Assembly: GCF_018760785.1 (NCBI RefSeq)
Contig: NZ_JAHHZO010000004.1
Coordinates: 407,611-471,610, forward strand
Direction of reading: 5' to 3'
Origin: Rhizobium sp. CSW-27
Lineage (GTDB): Bacteria; Pseudomonadota; Alphaproteobacteria; Rhizobiales; Rhizobiaceae
DNA: 64,000 nucleotides
Below the pieces are notes generated by a model, which saw only the letters and a program-made list of their open reading frames with translations, ran no database searches and was not told the DNA's origin. Both the position numbers and the translations under genes were made by a program. Shown piece by piece: positions 13,869 to 32,108 of this stretch; position 1 is the stretch's first letter, and every line of letters starts with the position of its first letter.

Positions 13869-14132
13869 ATACCCATCCCTTGCAAAATCTACTCTCAAGG
13901 CCCTCATCGGGCCAGTGTTGCGCCGTCTCCGGCCTCGGCACACATATCAACATGCGCAAAACGTGGCCCGATCCGAAATTCCGGACGGACCACATAAAGC
14001 AGAGGACGCATGTCCATGCGTCGTGCGTGCGGCATACGTGTCTTCAACGTGCGTTTTGGAACCTTGTTTAAGGCCAAGTCAGGAACGAGTCGATCCCGAC
14101 GGGCAAGCCTCACATCGCTTCCGATGCGGGGC
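13869..14132 (-). other. rpsL leader region with inverted repeat
   Basis: No gene is visible between rpsL and the oppositely oriented gene at 14358. If the promoter at 14133-14161 is real, this is a leader of roughly 260 nt. It contains a perfect inverted repeat, GACGCATG-TC-CATGCGTC, at 14005-14022, which could be a hairpin with a 4-nt loop or a protein-binding palindrome. Confidence 0.35.
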
Positions 14133-14161
14133 GTTTACTGTTTTAGCCTCGCCACGTCAAG
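14133..14161 (-). promoter_or_regulatory. Candidate str-operon promoter
   Basis: On the minus strand CTTGAC (14161-14156), an exact match to the rhizobial -35 consensus, is followed by 17 nt and GTAAAC (14138-14133), a weak -10. It faces rpsL. Transcription would start near 14126. Seen by eye; the -10 is poor, so the true element could be elsewhere in the 489-nt gap. Confidence 0.35.
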
Positions 14162-14357
14162 GCCGAATTCCGTTTTCCTCCCGCAACAGCCTGTATCACA
14201 GGGCTTTTGGCAGGCTCTGACCGGCGAACGGAGGGGAAAACCCGGGCTACCAATCATTAACCACTGTGTTTTGCCGGGCAAGCCGCTAAGTATGGCCGGA
14301 GTTCGCCGGCCTGCCCTGAGTCGGTCCCTCCCCGCACGTCAAAGGAGCGCAATTCAG

Positions 14358-14651
14358 ATGATCAGCCAGCCGGACAACGACAACAGCCGCGAGCAGCCGA
14401 TGATCTTCATCATCATCGGCAAGGGCTACGAGACCAAGGACGCCGAGGGCGTGGAACTGCATATCCTGCTCGCTGCCCCCGACGACGACACCGCCGTCCG
14501 CGAGGCGTTGAACGCGCTGTCGGAAGAAGGCTTCATCGAAGCCGATCTCGACCAGATCGGCGTCCTGACCGAGGAACCGGTCGAAGAGCCGCATGCCTCC
14601 GCCTATCAGGGCGCGCTCGAAGGCGAAGTCTCCATCATACGTTTCAACTGA
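14358..14651 (+). CDS. Conserved-looking acidic protein of unknown function
   Basis: A 97-residue protein, start ATG 14358 with AAAGGAG about 10 nt upstream. It begins MISQPDNDNSREQPMIFIII and is strongly acidic, with a hydrophobic beta-like stretch MIFIIIGKG, a VELHILLAAPDDDTAVREAL helix region and a final VSIIRF. No signal peptide or membrane segment. The frame remains open upstream to 14010 without a good start. It points away from rpsL and toward rpoC, and a two-way terminator follows at 14787. I do not recognise a family. A translation-linked role is a guess from location only. Confidence 0.72.
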   Translation: MISQPDNDNSREQPMIFIIIGKGYETKDAEGVELHILLAAPDDDTAVREALNALSEEGFIEADLDQIGVLTEEPVEEPHASAYQGALEGEVSIIRFN

Positions 14652-14786
14652 GGCGGCCCCGCCGGGAAGCCGGCAGGCAATCCCGGCTGAGGCTCGCCGA
14701 TGCCCCGAGCCCTGCCCTTTACGCAGCCCGACGGGCGAGACGCATCGGACACCTCCCTCCCTATTCCCTTTTTCACAAGCCCCATC

Positions 14787-14821
14787 GAAAAAGCCGCCCG
14801 GATCGCTCCGGGCGGCTTTTT
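14787..14821. terminator. Bidirectional intrinsic terminator
   Basis: AAAAAGCCGCCCGG, six loop bases, then CCGGGCGGCTTTTT: a perfect GC-rich stem flanked by A and T runs, so it can work in both directions. It lies between the convergent 97-residue gene (ends 14651) and rpoC (ends 14848) and is the end of the rplKAJL-rpoBC unit. Confidence 0.92.
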
Positions 14822-14847
14822 CACTGTCGAACGGTGGTGGCTGGCGC

Positions 14848-19056
<4,209 letters not shown>

Positions 19057-19170
19057 GCCTGTCTCCTTATGGGGCTGTCAGCCCTCGGCTTGCGAACGAA
19101 CCATCCTCAAAGGGACCCGGGTGGACGGTCGTCGCCAAAAACGGTCGTAGCCGCAAAATGCGGCGAAATT

Positions 19171-19233
19171 CCCCTGTCCGGCGAAGGCTTTCGCCGCAGG
19201 GGATGGCGCGCGTCCCGATCCGGGTCGCGCGCC
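19171..19233 (-). promoter_or_regulatory. Tandem hairpins in the rpoB-rpoC spacer
   Basis: Right after the rpoB stop, on the minus strand, GGCGCGCG pairs with CGCGCGCC (19233-19205). A second hairpin follows: CCCCTG pairs with CAGGGG and, inside it, GGCGAA with TTCGCC (19202-19171). A small CCGCA/TGCGG stem lies at 19151-19163. None has a U-run, so they are more likely RNA-processing or stability elements than terminators. Confidence 0.6.
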
Positions 19234-19245
19234 CACGTTTTCTGT

Positions 19246-23385
<4,140 letters not shown>

Positions 23386-23544
23386 CGTCGCTCCTTCAAA
23401 AATTGCATCCGGGCCTGCAACGGACGGGGCACGCTGGCCAGTCGACCCCGCCGATCAATGGGTGGTTCAAACTCGTTCCGCCGAACGGGCCGCCGGCCGG
23501 ATTGCCGCGCTGCCCGAAGGAGAACCATCCTCTTGAAGAACCCA

Positions 23545-23627
23545 TTACCCAAGAGCCGTTTCACCGGCGCTTGGGTAACATGTTCGGAGGAAATGGCCGA
23601 AGGGAGAGGGCTGTAAAGCCCTCTCCC
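23545..23627 (-). promoter_or_regulatory. Two hairpins between rplL and rpoB
   Basis: On the minus strand the first hairpin, GGGAGAGGGCT with its exact complement around 4 nt (23627-23602), starts 16 nt after the rplL stop. The second pairs TTACCCAAG with CTTGGGTAA, with an inner GCCG/CGGC stem (23578-23545). In E. coli the same spacer holds an attenuator and an RNase III site that lower rpoBC relative to L7/L12; these structures could serve the same end. No U-run follows either of them. Confidence 0.6.
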
Positions 23628-23642
23628 GCCGTATTTCCGATA

Positions 23643-24020
<378 letters not shown>

Positions 24021-24080
24021 TGTGATATTTCCTTGTATGTTCGGTTCGAACTGGTTGGTTTGTTACAGCGAAAAACCGCC

Positions 24081-24599
24081 TCAAGCGGCTTCGTCCTTCT
24101 TTGCGTAGGCCGCAAAAACGCGGGCGAGCTGAGCTGCCGGTGCCTGAACGACGCCTGCGATGCGGGTTGCCGGGGTCTGAATCATACCCAGCAGCTTTGC
24201 GCGCAGTTCGTCCAGCGAAGGCAGGGTCGCAAGCGACTTGACGCCTTCCGCGTTAAGCGTGGTCGAGCCCATGGCGCCACCCAGAACAACGAGCTTGTCG
24301 TTGGTCTTGGCGAAATCCATGACGACCTTGGGAGCCGTGATCGGGTCGGCGCTGTATGCGATCAGCGTCTGGCCCTTGAAGAGATCGATCATCCCTTCCG
24401 ACTCCGTGCCCTGAAGAGCGATCTTGGCCAGACGGTTCTTCGCGACTTTGACGGTGCCGCCAGCAGCGCGCATCTTCGAACGGAAGTCGTTCATCTGCGC
24501 GACGGTGACACCAGCATAGTGGGCCACGACAACCGAACCGGAAGCCTTGAAGACTTCGTTCAGCTCCGTGACGAATTCGCGTTTTTCCGCTCTTTCCAC
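24081..24599 (-). CDS. rplJ: 50S ribosomal protein L10
   Basis: 172 residues, starting [20 protein letters not shown]. It anchors the L7/L12 stalk through its C-terminal helix ([15 protein letters not shown]). In E. coli the L10-L12 complex represses its own mRNA at the leader; a 356-nt leader is present here with strong hairpins at its start. Confidence 0.97.
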   Translation of the reverse strand: MERAEKREFVTELNEVFKASGSVVVAHYAGVTVAQMNDFRSKMRAAGGTVKVAKNRLAKIALQGTESEGMIDLFKGQTLIAYSADPITAPKVVMDFAKTNDKLVVLGGAMGSTTLNAEGVKSLATLPSLDELRAKLLGMIQTPATRIAGVVQAPAAQLARVFAAYAKKDEAA

Positions 24600-24955
24600 T
24601 GTCTGTCTCCAGTTGACAGGACCGATCGAATGACCGGGACCTGCCGGGTTGCCTTTGCCCCAAGGGATCTCTCAATCAAGATCCCGAGCGGCGCTCGAGG
24701 ATCCTGTCCCCCCGCACTTGAGCCCGAAGGCTCATGGCACAAGGCACATCAGGTTCGAACCGGAACCCTCAGGGGCGCATCACGCGCGCCTGTTGAAAAT
24801 CCAGGTCTTACCCGTCTCATGCAGGTCATACGATTAAGGTCGAAACCACCAGCAATCTCGGACAGGAGTATCCGGGTTTCCCCGGATGTTTCCGGGCCCG
24901 AAGGCCCGGAAATTCTTAGCTTGCGGCAAGGCCCGAAAGCCTTGCCGCGAAAAAC
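24600..24955 (-). promoter_or_regulatory. rplA-rplJ spacer, putative L10 leader
   Basis: A 356-nt gap with no credible gene. Directly after rplA, on the minus strand, are two stable hairpins: GCGGCAAGGC with its complement (24948-24923) and TTTCCGGGCC with its complement (24912-24889). The length fits an autoregulatory L10 leader, but I could not confirm the kink-turn that L10 binds. The hairpins could also be a partial terminator after rplKA. Confidence 0.45.
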
Positions 24956-25651
24956 TTAAGCGAGGACCGTCGACGGCTCGACGCGCACGCCCGGACCCAT
25001 GGTCGAGGACAGCGCAACGCGCTTGACGTAGTTGCCCTTGGCGCCCGTCGGCTTGGCCTTGAGAACAGCATCGGCGAATGCCTTGATGTTCTCTTCCAGA
25101 GCCTTGGCTTCGAACGAGGCCTTGCCGATACCGGCATGGATGATACCAGCCTTTTCGACGCGGAACTCGACGGCGCCGCCCTTGGAGGCCTTCACCGCAC
25201 CGGTGACGTCCATGGTAACCGTGCCGACCTTCGGGTTCGGCATCATGCCACGCGGGCCGAGAACCTTGCCGAGACGACCGACGAGCGGCATCATGTCCGG
25301 GGTCGCGATGCAGCGATCGAAATCGATCTTGCCGCCCTGGACGATCTCGACGAGATCTTCAGCGCCGACGATGTCTGCACCGGCAGCCTTGGCTTCGTCG
25401 GCCTTGGCGCCACGGGCGAAGACGGCAACGCGAACGTCACGGCCGGTGCCGTTCGGCAGATTGACAACGCCGCGAACCATCTGGTCGGCGTGACGCGGGT
25501 CAACGCCGAGGTTCATGGCGATTTCGATGGTTTCGTCGAACTTCGCGGTGGCGCGTTCCTTGACGAGAGAGATTGCGTCGGTGAGAGCAACCAGCTTCGT
25601 CGGATCGATGCCTTCGCGGGTCTTCTGGATACGCTTTGCAAGCTTTGCCAT
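24956..25651 (-). CDS. rplA: 50S ribosomal protein L1
   Basis: 231 residues from the ATG at 25651 ([17 protein letters not shown]); two codons further up there is another ATG. It holds the family signature [21 protein letters not shown]1 forms the mobile stalk that releases E-site tRNA and in E. coli represses rplKA. The start lies 2 nt after the rplK stop. Confidence 0.98.
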   Translation of the reverse strand: MAKLAKRIQKTREGIDPTKLVALTDAISLVKERATAKFDETIEIAMNLGVDPRHADQMVRGVVNLPNGTGRDVRVAVFARGAKADEAKAAGADIVGAEDLVEIVQGGKIDFDRCIATPDMMPLVGRLGKVLGPRGMMPNPKVGTVTMDVTGAVKASKGGAVEFRVEKAGIIHAGIGKASFEAKALEENIKAFADAVLKAKPTGAKGNYVKRVALSSTMGPGVRVEPSTVLA

Positions 25652-25653
25652 GA

Positions 25654-26085
25654 TCAAGCCACCACTTCCAGGCCCATGGAGCGGGCAGAGCCCTCGACCA
25701 TCAGCATTGCGCCTTCGACGTCAGCCGCGTTCAGATCCTTCATCTTGGCTTCGGCGATCGCACGGACCTGAGCCTTGGTGATGGTGCCGACCTTGGCGCC
25801 CTTGCCCGGCGTCTTGGAACCGGAGGTGATCTTCGCTTCCTTCTTCAGCCAATAGGTCATCGGCGGCTGCTTCATTGCGAAGGTGAAGGACTTGTCCTGG
25901 TAGTAGGTGATGACGACCGGGATCGGCATACCCTTTTCCATTTCCTGCGTGGCGGCATTGAACGCCTTGCAGAATTCCATGATGTTGATGCCACGCTGAC
26001 CAAGTGCGGGGCCAATCGGCGGGGACGGGTTAGCGGACCCTGCCTTGACCTGCAGCTTGAGCTGGCCTGCGACTTTCTTAGCCAT
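25654..26085 (-). CDS. rplK: 50S ribosomal protein L11
   Basis: 143 residues with [20 protein letters not shown] in the N-terminal domain and the C-terminal rRNA-binding domain ([20 protein letters not shown]). L11 binds the GTPase centre of 23S rRNA and is needed for RelA activation. It follows nusG by 150 nt and is coupled to rplA. Confidence 0.98.
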   Translation of the reverse strand: MAKKVAGQLKLQVKAGSANPSPPIGPALGQRGINIMEFCKAFNAATQEMEKGMPIPVVITYYQDKSFTFAMKQPPMTYWLKKEAKITSGSKTPGKGAKVGTITKAQVRAIAEAKMKDLNAADVEGAMLMVEGSARSMGLEVVA

Positions 26086-26235
26086 TTCTCTCTGCCTTTC
26101 CTGTAAAGACCGGTTGCCCGGCCCTCGATGCCGGATTTCTCCGGCGGCTGCGGTTGCGTGGTTCGTCTGAACGGCCCGGCTTCAGGCCGACATCCTCCCA
26201 CGCGGATCGGGGGAGATCTACACTCCCCTCATCGA

Positions 26236-26766
26236 TCAGACCTTTTCGACCTGACCGTATTCCAGCTCGACCGGCGTTGCGCGGCCGAAGATCGAAACCT
26301 CGACCTTCAGGCGCGAGCGCTCCTCGTCGACATCCTGAACGATGCCATTGAAGGAGGCGAACGGACCGTCCGAAACGCGAACCTGCTCGCCGATCTCGAA
26401 GGAGATCGAGGACTTCGGCCGCTCGACACCTTCCTGCACCTGACCCAGGATCCGTTCCGCCTCGTAATCCGGAATCGGAACGGGCTTGTTGTCGGACCCA
26501 AGGAAACCAGTCACCTTCGGCGTGTTCTTGATCAGGTGATAGGCCTCGTCCGTCAGGTTGGCGCGCACCAGCACGTAACCTGGAAAGAACTTGCGCTCGC
26601 TGTCGACCTTGCGGCCGCGACGCACCTCAACCACCTTCTCGGTCGGCACGAGGATCTTCTCGAAGAGATGCTCAAGCCCCTTCTGGCGAGCCTTCTCCTC
26701 GATCGATTCCGCGACCTTCTTTTCGAAATTCGAATATGCGTGAACGATGTACCAGCGCGCCGCCAT
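26236..26766 (-). CDS. nusG: Transcription factor NusG
   Basis: 176 residues from the ATG at 26766 ([20 protein letters not shown]); an in-frame ATG four codons earlier is less likely. The NGN domain holds [20 protein letters not shown], and the C-terminal KOW domain has [18 protein letters not shown]. It suppresses pausing and links polymerase to Rho or to S10. It follows secE by 17 nt, the near-universal secE-nusG pair. Confidence 0.98.
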   Translation of the reverse strand: MAARWYIVHAYSNFEKKVAESIEEKARQKGLEHLFEKILVPTEKVVEVRRGRKVDSERKFFPGYVLVRANLTDEAYHLIKNTPKVTGFLGSDNKPVPIPDYEAERILGQVQEGVERPKSSISFEIGEQVRVSDGPFASFNGIVQDVDEERSRLKVEVSIFGRATPVELEYGQVEKV

Positions 26767-26783
26767 GTCTCTCCCCACCCGGA

Positions 26784-26984
26784 TCAGATATTGATGTTCA
26801 GCACAAGGCTGATGAGCCAGCCGATCAGCTGGTCAGCGGCGAAGAAAAACAGCGCAGCAAAAATCACCATTACCAACACCATGGCAGTGGAGATCATCGT
26901 CTCGCGACGCGACGGCCAGGTGACCTTGGACGTCTCGGCGCGAACCTGCTGCAGAAACGCAAATGGATTGGTTTTGGATGCCAT
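26784..26984 (-). CDS. secE: Preprotein translocase subunit SecE
   Basis: 66 residues: the short single-span form. The cytoplasmic part ends in [17 protein letters not shown], the SecE signature, and one hydrophobic helix (about 34-58) follows. It clamps SecY in the SecYEG channel. The ATG at 26984 fits the family; the open frame upstream to 27032 is spacer. Confidence 0.97.
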   Translation of the reverse strand: MASKTNPFAFLQQVRAETSKVTWPSRRETMISTAMVLVMVIFAALFFFAADQLIGWLISLVLNINI

Positions 26985-27177
26985 ATCTGCCCACGCAATT
27001 ACGGCGCGTAAAGCTGACATCTTCAGCCCCACGCACCGCGTGTCTGTTTAACCCTACATAAACGCCGTGGATGCCTTTCACAAGAGCAAAAACAGCATTC
27101 GCTACATTTTTGCCGTGACAGGGCCGGCCCCCTTCCTAGCAAGGTTCTATGAAAATCGCATGTCACCAAGTCAGGAA

Positions 27178-27253
<76 letters not shown>

Positions 27254-27296
27254 TTGTCTGTCCTGCGAAGGTTGCCCTTCACAAGCATGGCGCTCC

Positions 27297-27325
27297 CTTT
27301 AAGATGCGAATCCCGGCTTGGCAAG
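27297..27325 (-). promoter_or_regulatory. Candidate promoter for tRNA-Trp/secE/nusG
   Basis: On the minus strand CTTGCC (27325-27320), 17 nt, then TTAAAG (27302-27297). Transcription would start near 27290, about 37 nt before the tRNA. Reasonable spacing, imperfect hexamers. Confidence 0.35.
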
Positions 27326-27372
27326 TGGGTTTCGACAGCAGACGACGAATTTCCGTCAGGCTGTGGAAGATC

Positions 27373-27717
27373 TTAGCGCGATGCGCCCGCCCTTTCCCCT
27401 TCCCGCGTACAGTTCCGGTTGGCCCCGGCGCCCGGCGCATTCTCGAAGGTGCAGCGCGCCTCGGGAGGATTGCCACAGACGCGGGCAAGCGCCTTGTAGC
27501 CAACACACCGGCCATCCGGCCCACGATAGCCCGGACCTCCCTTGCAGCCACAGCCGCGGCACGGCGGTCGCTCCGGGCAGGCGGCAAGGGCAGTGCCTGC
27601 CGTCTGCGGCAACACAAGCGCGAATGCTGCCCACAGAAACGACAGCATGATGATTCGCGGCGTAACGCGCACAAAGGAAGCAATTGCCGACAATGTGATT
27701 CTGTCTCCGGTTTTCAT
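27373..27717 (-). CDS. Small secreted cysteine-rich protein
   Basis: 114 residues from ATG 27717; an ATG at 27648 would give a shorter signal peptide. A hydrophobic stretch (about 24-44, IMLSFLWAAFALVLPQTAG) ends at a probable signal-peptidase site ALAA-CPERPPC. The mature part has eight cysteines, spaced as CPERPPCRGCGC, GRCVGY, RVCGN, ARCTF and NRNC, with many Gly, Pro and Arg. An even number fits four disulfides in the periplasm or outside. The tail is basic. It lies between tufB and tRNA-Trp. I do not recognise a family; the composition argues for a real gene. Confidence 0.65.
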   Translation of the reverse strand: MKTGDRITLSAIASFVRVTPRIIMLSFLWAAFALVLPQTAGTALAACPERPPCRGCGCKGGPGYRGPDGRCVGYKALARVCGNPPEARCTFENAPGAGANRNCTREGERAGASR

Positions 27718-27829
27718 CCGCGTTATTTGATCGCGCCGCGTCTCGCCTGCCGCGGCATCGATGAGCCACCTGCAACGACAAAGGCCCCGCCGTTGCCGGC
27801 AGGGCCTTCGCATCCACCCTTGCGGGAGA

Positions 27830-29008
<1,179 letters not shown>

Positions 29009-29182
29009 GATGCTTCCTGTGATCGTAAAGAATGGTGGACCCGCGGGTGCGGATTGGTGTCGCCGTTTAAGGCTTTCCCGTGCGATGCGCAAGACATAAT
29101 TGCGGCCCTTGCCGGGACAACGAAGCCCGGCCGGCAAACAGTCTGGGAGGCATCGCGAAAATCGGCAGCGCCATGGACGAAC

Positions 29183-29256
29183 TGGAGCGGGTAGCGGGAA
29201 TCGAACCCGCGTATTCAGCTTGGAAGGCTGCTGCTCTACCATTGAGCTATACCCGC
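29183..29256 (-). tRNA. tRNA-Gly (TCC)
   Basis: 74 nt with CCA encoded. It opens GCGGGTATAGCTCAATGG, has anticodon loop CTTCCAA (anticodon TCC) and a CGGGTTCGATTCCCG T arm. It is 28 nt after tRNA-Tyr and 175 nt before tufB, in one probable transcript. A small GCCGG/CCGGC stem lies in the spacer to tuf near 29110-29135. Confidence 0.98.
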
Positions 29257-29284
29257 GGGGCGGCTTGTCGGTCGAAGATCGGAA

Positions 29285-29369
29285 TGGTGGAGGGAGTTGG
29301 ATTTGAACCAACGTAGGCTGAGCCAACGGATTTACAGTCCGTCCCCTTTAACCACTCGGGCATCCCTCC
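29285..29369 (-). tRNA. tRNA-Tyr (GTA)
   Basis: 85 nt, class II with a long variable arm. It opens GGAGGGATGCCCGAGTGG, has anticodon loop CTGTAAA (anticodon GTA) and encodes CCA. First gene of the tRNA-tufB unit. Confidence 0.98.
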
Positions 29370-29443
29370 AGTATTCCGTCTGGACCGAAGACCAAGCTCG
29401 TCTTTCCGTGTCTGCAGTTTCGTTCGCCGCAGTCACGGCGGCG

Positions 29444-29472
29444 TATATGACTGCCAGTTCGGCTGCTGTCAA
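29444..29472 (-). promoter_or_regulatory. Strong promoter of the tRNA-Tyr/tRNA-Gly/tufB unit
   Basis: On the minus strand TTGACA (29472-29467), perfect, then 17 nt and CATATA (29449-29444), close to both the sigma-70 and the rhizobial CTATAT -10. Transcription would start about 70 nt before tRNA-Tyr. The best promoter match seen in the window. Confidence 0.75.
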
Positions 29473-29575
29473 CACGGCTCGAAACGAAAAATGACAGAAA
29501 AATTTAATCGCGGCGGAGAGCCTGTGGAGAAGGCCGGGACTATGCCGGAATTGCGCCAGCCTATATAAGGCGCGC

Positions 29576-30457
29576 ATGAGCAAGAATGATAACAAAGACA
29601 AATCCGCCCGCGACACGCATTACGCGACGCTGCGCCGCCAGGTGCGCGACGCCAAGCGCGAGCGCGGCGAAATCCCCACCCCGCCGCTGAAGAAGCGCCG
29701 CAGCAATGCCGACTGGACGCCGCCGCAACTGGCGCCCGAACAGGTGTTTCTCTATGGCCTGCACACAGTGCGCGCTGCGATCGACAATCCCGAACGCAAG
29801 CTGATCCGGCTCTGCGTTACCCAGAACGCGCTGGGCCGGCTGGAGATCGGCGACACCGATGCCCTGCCCTTTCCTGTGGATATCGTCCCGCCGCAGGAGA
29901 TCGACCGGGTGCTCGGCCCGGAGGCGATCCACCAGGGCGTGATGCTGGAAACCCGGCCGCTGCCGGTGCGCCGTCTGGATGCGCTGAAGGAAAGCCGCCT
30001 GCTGCTGGTGCTCGACCAGGTCACCGACCCGCACAATGTCGGCGCGATCATGCGCTCGGCCGTGGCCTTCGATGCCGGCGCCATCATCACCACCCAGCGC
30101 CACAGCCCGACCGAATCCGGTGTGCTGGCCAAATCCGCCTCCGGTGCGCTGGAGCTCATTCCCTATATCCAGGTGACCAATCTCGCCGAAGCGCTGGGCG
30201 AACTGCACCGCCTCGGCTTCCAGACGATCGGCCTCGATTCGGAAGGACCCGCCCCGATCGAGGGCACCTTCGCCGGCGAGCGCGTCGCGCTGGTCCTTGG
30301 CTCGGAGGGAAAGGGGCTTCGGCAGAAGACGCGGGAGACGGTAACCTCGCTTGCCCGCCTCGACATGCCGGGCGCCATCAAGTCGCTCAACGTCTCGAAT
30401 GCGGCAGCCATTGCGCTCTATGCCACGCGCCTGCATCTGGGGAAGACGGCCGGCTGA
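29576..30457 (+). CDS. rlmB: 23S rRNA 2'-O-methyltransferase of the RlmB/TrmH family
   Basis: 293 residues. A basic N-terminal tail (about 1-55) precedes the substrate-binding domain (QVFLYGLHTVRAAIDNPER) and the SPOUT knot domain with its three motifs: DPHNVGAIMRSA, LVLGSEGKGLR and SLNVSNAAAIALY. RlmB methylates G2251 in the P-loop of 23S rRNA using S-adenosylmethionine. The RlmB call against other SpoU-family members rests on length and the N-terminal domain. A TATATAAGG sequence just upstream supplies AAGG for the ribosome, and the -10 may overlap it. Confidence 0.85.
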   Translation: MSKNDNKDKSARDTHYATLRRQVRDAKRERGEIPTPPLKKRRSNADWTPPQLAPEQVFLYGLHTVRAAIDNPERKLIRLCVTQNALGRLEIGDTDALPFPVDIVPPQEIDRVLGPEAIHQGVMLETRPLPVRRLDALKESRLLLVLDQVTDPHNVGAIMRSAVAFDAGAIITTQRHSPTESGVLAKSASGALELIPYIQVTNLAEALGELHRLGFQTIGLDSEGPAPIEGTFAGERVALVLGSEGKGLRQKTRETVTSLARLDMPGAIKSLNVSNAAAIALYATRLHLGKTAG

Positions 30458-30491
30458 TTGCTCGCCGCTCTTGCGAAGGGAATGCCCGGTC

Positions 30492-30899
30492 TCAGCCGCC
30501 GGGCTGGCCGAAGCGGCGCATACGCTCCGGCGGCAGCGCATCCTTGCCGGCATGCACGGCGGCCGCATATTGAATGGAGCCGATCAGTTCCAGATCGAAC
30601 AGCGGTTTGGAAATCACGCCGAGCGCGCCCGGAATGTCGTCATCGAGCGCTTCCGGATTGGCGGTCATGAAGACGACAGTCTTGCCGTCGGCTGCAAGAT
30701 GTTTGCCGATCGATGGCCCCGTCGGTCCATCTTGAAGCTGGACATCCACGAGCGCGATGTCGCAGGCATCGGCAAACCGCATGGCATCGGCACGATTGGC
30801 GGCGATTCCCGCCACCTCGTGTCCGAGCGCAATCACGGCATCCTCGATATGCAGCGCGATGAGCAACTGATCTTCAACGACCAGAATCTTGAATGGCAT
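30492..30899 (-). CDS. Stand-alone response regulator (receiver domain only)
   Basis: 135 residues. One receiver domain: acidic pair at VVEDQ, phospho-acceptor Asp in IALVDVQLQDG, Thr in VFMTAN and Lys in ISKPL. No output domain; the tail (about 115-135) is short and Arg/Pro rich. It may shuttle phosphate or regulate by protein contact. It lies 135 nt downstream of the HD-GYP regulator on the same strand, so it may belong to that signalling group, but it may also be independent. Confidence 0.85.
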   Translation of the reverse strand: MPFKILVVEDQLLIALHIEDAVIALGHEVAGIAANRADAMRFADACDIALVDVQLQDGPTGPSIGKHLAADGKTVVFMTANPEALDDDIPGALGVISKPLFDLELIGSIQYAAAVHAGKDALPPERMRRFGQPGG

Positions 30900-31034
30900 G
30901 GCCCCTCTCTACCCTTGCAGAACACAAGAACGCAAGCCTGCAGCAAAGGTTCCTGAAGCTGAAAATGAGCAAGCCCCTTCCTGGCATCCGGCGAACGCCC
31001 AGGCCGGCGCCCCGGCGCCTCCCCGGCGGGCACC

Positions 31035-32096
31035 TCAGCCCACCGCCGCCATTTCACCCACGGAGCCGGCCGGTGTCACCGCCATGATCTTGCGGATGTC
31101 CGGCAGCGCCGCCACGAAGGCCGCAACGCAGGCCGGGTCGAACTGGCTGCCGGCACGGTCCTTGATGTGCTGGATGGCCCGGTCCAGGCTCCAGGCCTCC
31201 TTGTAGGGGCGCGCGCGCGTCATGCCGTCGAAGCTGTCGGCAATGGCAACGATGCGGCCGGCCAGCGGCACCGCCTCGCCCGCCAGCCTGTTCGGATAGC
31301 CCTGCCCGTCCCACCGCTCGTGATGGGCGCCGGCAATCTCGGCGGCAAGCTGCAGCAGGCTGGATCGCGACTGGCCGAGAATATGGCCCCCGACGGAGGA
31401 ATAGCTCCTCACCTGCGTCGCCTCGGCATCCACATAGGTGTAGCGCTTCAGGAGCATGGCATCGGGGATGCCCACCTTGCCGATGTCATGCATCGGCGCG
31501 GCGACCCGGATGTCGCTGCAGATCTCGGCCGGCAGGCCATAAGCGCGAGCGATCGCCTCGGCATAGGCGCCGACGCGTAGCGTGTGCAGTGCGGTGTCGG
31601 TGTCCTTGTAGGTGGCGGCCAGTGTCAGGCGATAGATGATTTCCTGTTCGCGTTCCCGCAATTCCTCGACGGCCCTCGCCACCTCGCGCCTGATCCACTC
31701 CGCCTTTTCCGCCAGCTGGTTGCGCGCCTCCATCAGCGCCACGAGGTTGCGGATACGGGCCTGGAATTCCACGGGATTGACCGGCTTGGTCAGAAAATCG
31801 ATGGCCCCGGCATTCAGCGCGGTCATTCGGGTCGCCGTGTCGCCGTCGGCGGTCACGACGACGAAGGGCTTGTCGCGATACTTGTCGAAGCGGCGGATCT
31901 CGACCAGCAGGTCGACGCCGTTATAGACCGGCATCTGGAAATCGATCACGCCGATGTCGAAATCCAGCTCCGGCATGGCGTTCAGCACCTCCTCCGGCGA
32001 GGAAAACCCGATGCCGGTGCAGCCGGCCACGGTGCCGGCCAGCTTCTTCAGCAGGATGAGGTTCGTCTTGTTGTCGTCGACGACGAGAATTTTCAT
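31035..32096 (-). CDS. HD-GYP response regulator (RpfG-like)
   Basis: 353 residues from ATG 32096 (MKILVVDDNKTN), placed 8 nt after AAGGAG; an ATG three codons earlier is too close to that site. Receiver domain 1-120 with phospho-acceptor D52 (VIDFQMP), a linker helix, then HD-GYP from about 150: HD at 203-204 in PMHDIGKVGIPD and the signature HHERWDGQGYP at 258-268. Proteins with this full signature hydrolyse cyclic di-GMP. Its ribosome binding site overlaps the stop of the hybrid kinase gene, so the kinase is the obvious phosphate source. Confidence 0.92.
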   Translation of the reverse strand: MKILVVDDNKTNLILLKKLAGTVAGCTGIGFSSPEEVLNAMPELDFDIGVIDFQMPVYNGVDLLVEIRRFDKYRDKPFVVVTADGDTATRMTALNAGAIDFLTKPVNPVEFQARIRNLVALMEARNQLAEKAEWIRREVARAVEELREREQEIIYRLTLAATYKDTDTALHTLRVGAYAEAIARAYGLPAEICSDIRVAAPMHDIGKVGIPDAMLLKRYTYVDAEATQVRSYSSVGGHILGQSRSSLLQLAAEIAGAHHERWDGQGYPNRLAGEAVPLAGRIVAIADSFDGMTRARPYKEAWSLDRAIQHIKDRAGSQFDPACVAAFVAALPDIRKIMAVTPAGSVGEMAAVG

Positions 32097-32108
32097 GGTC
32101 ATCACTCC

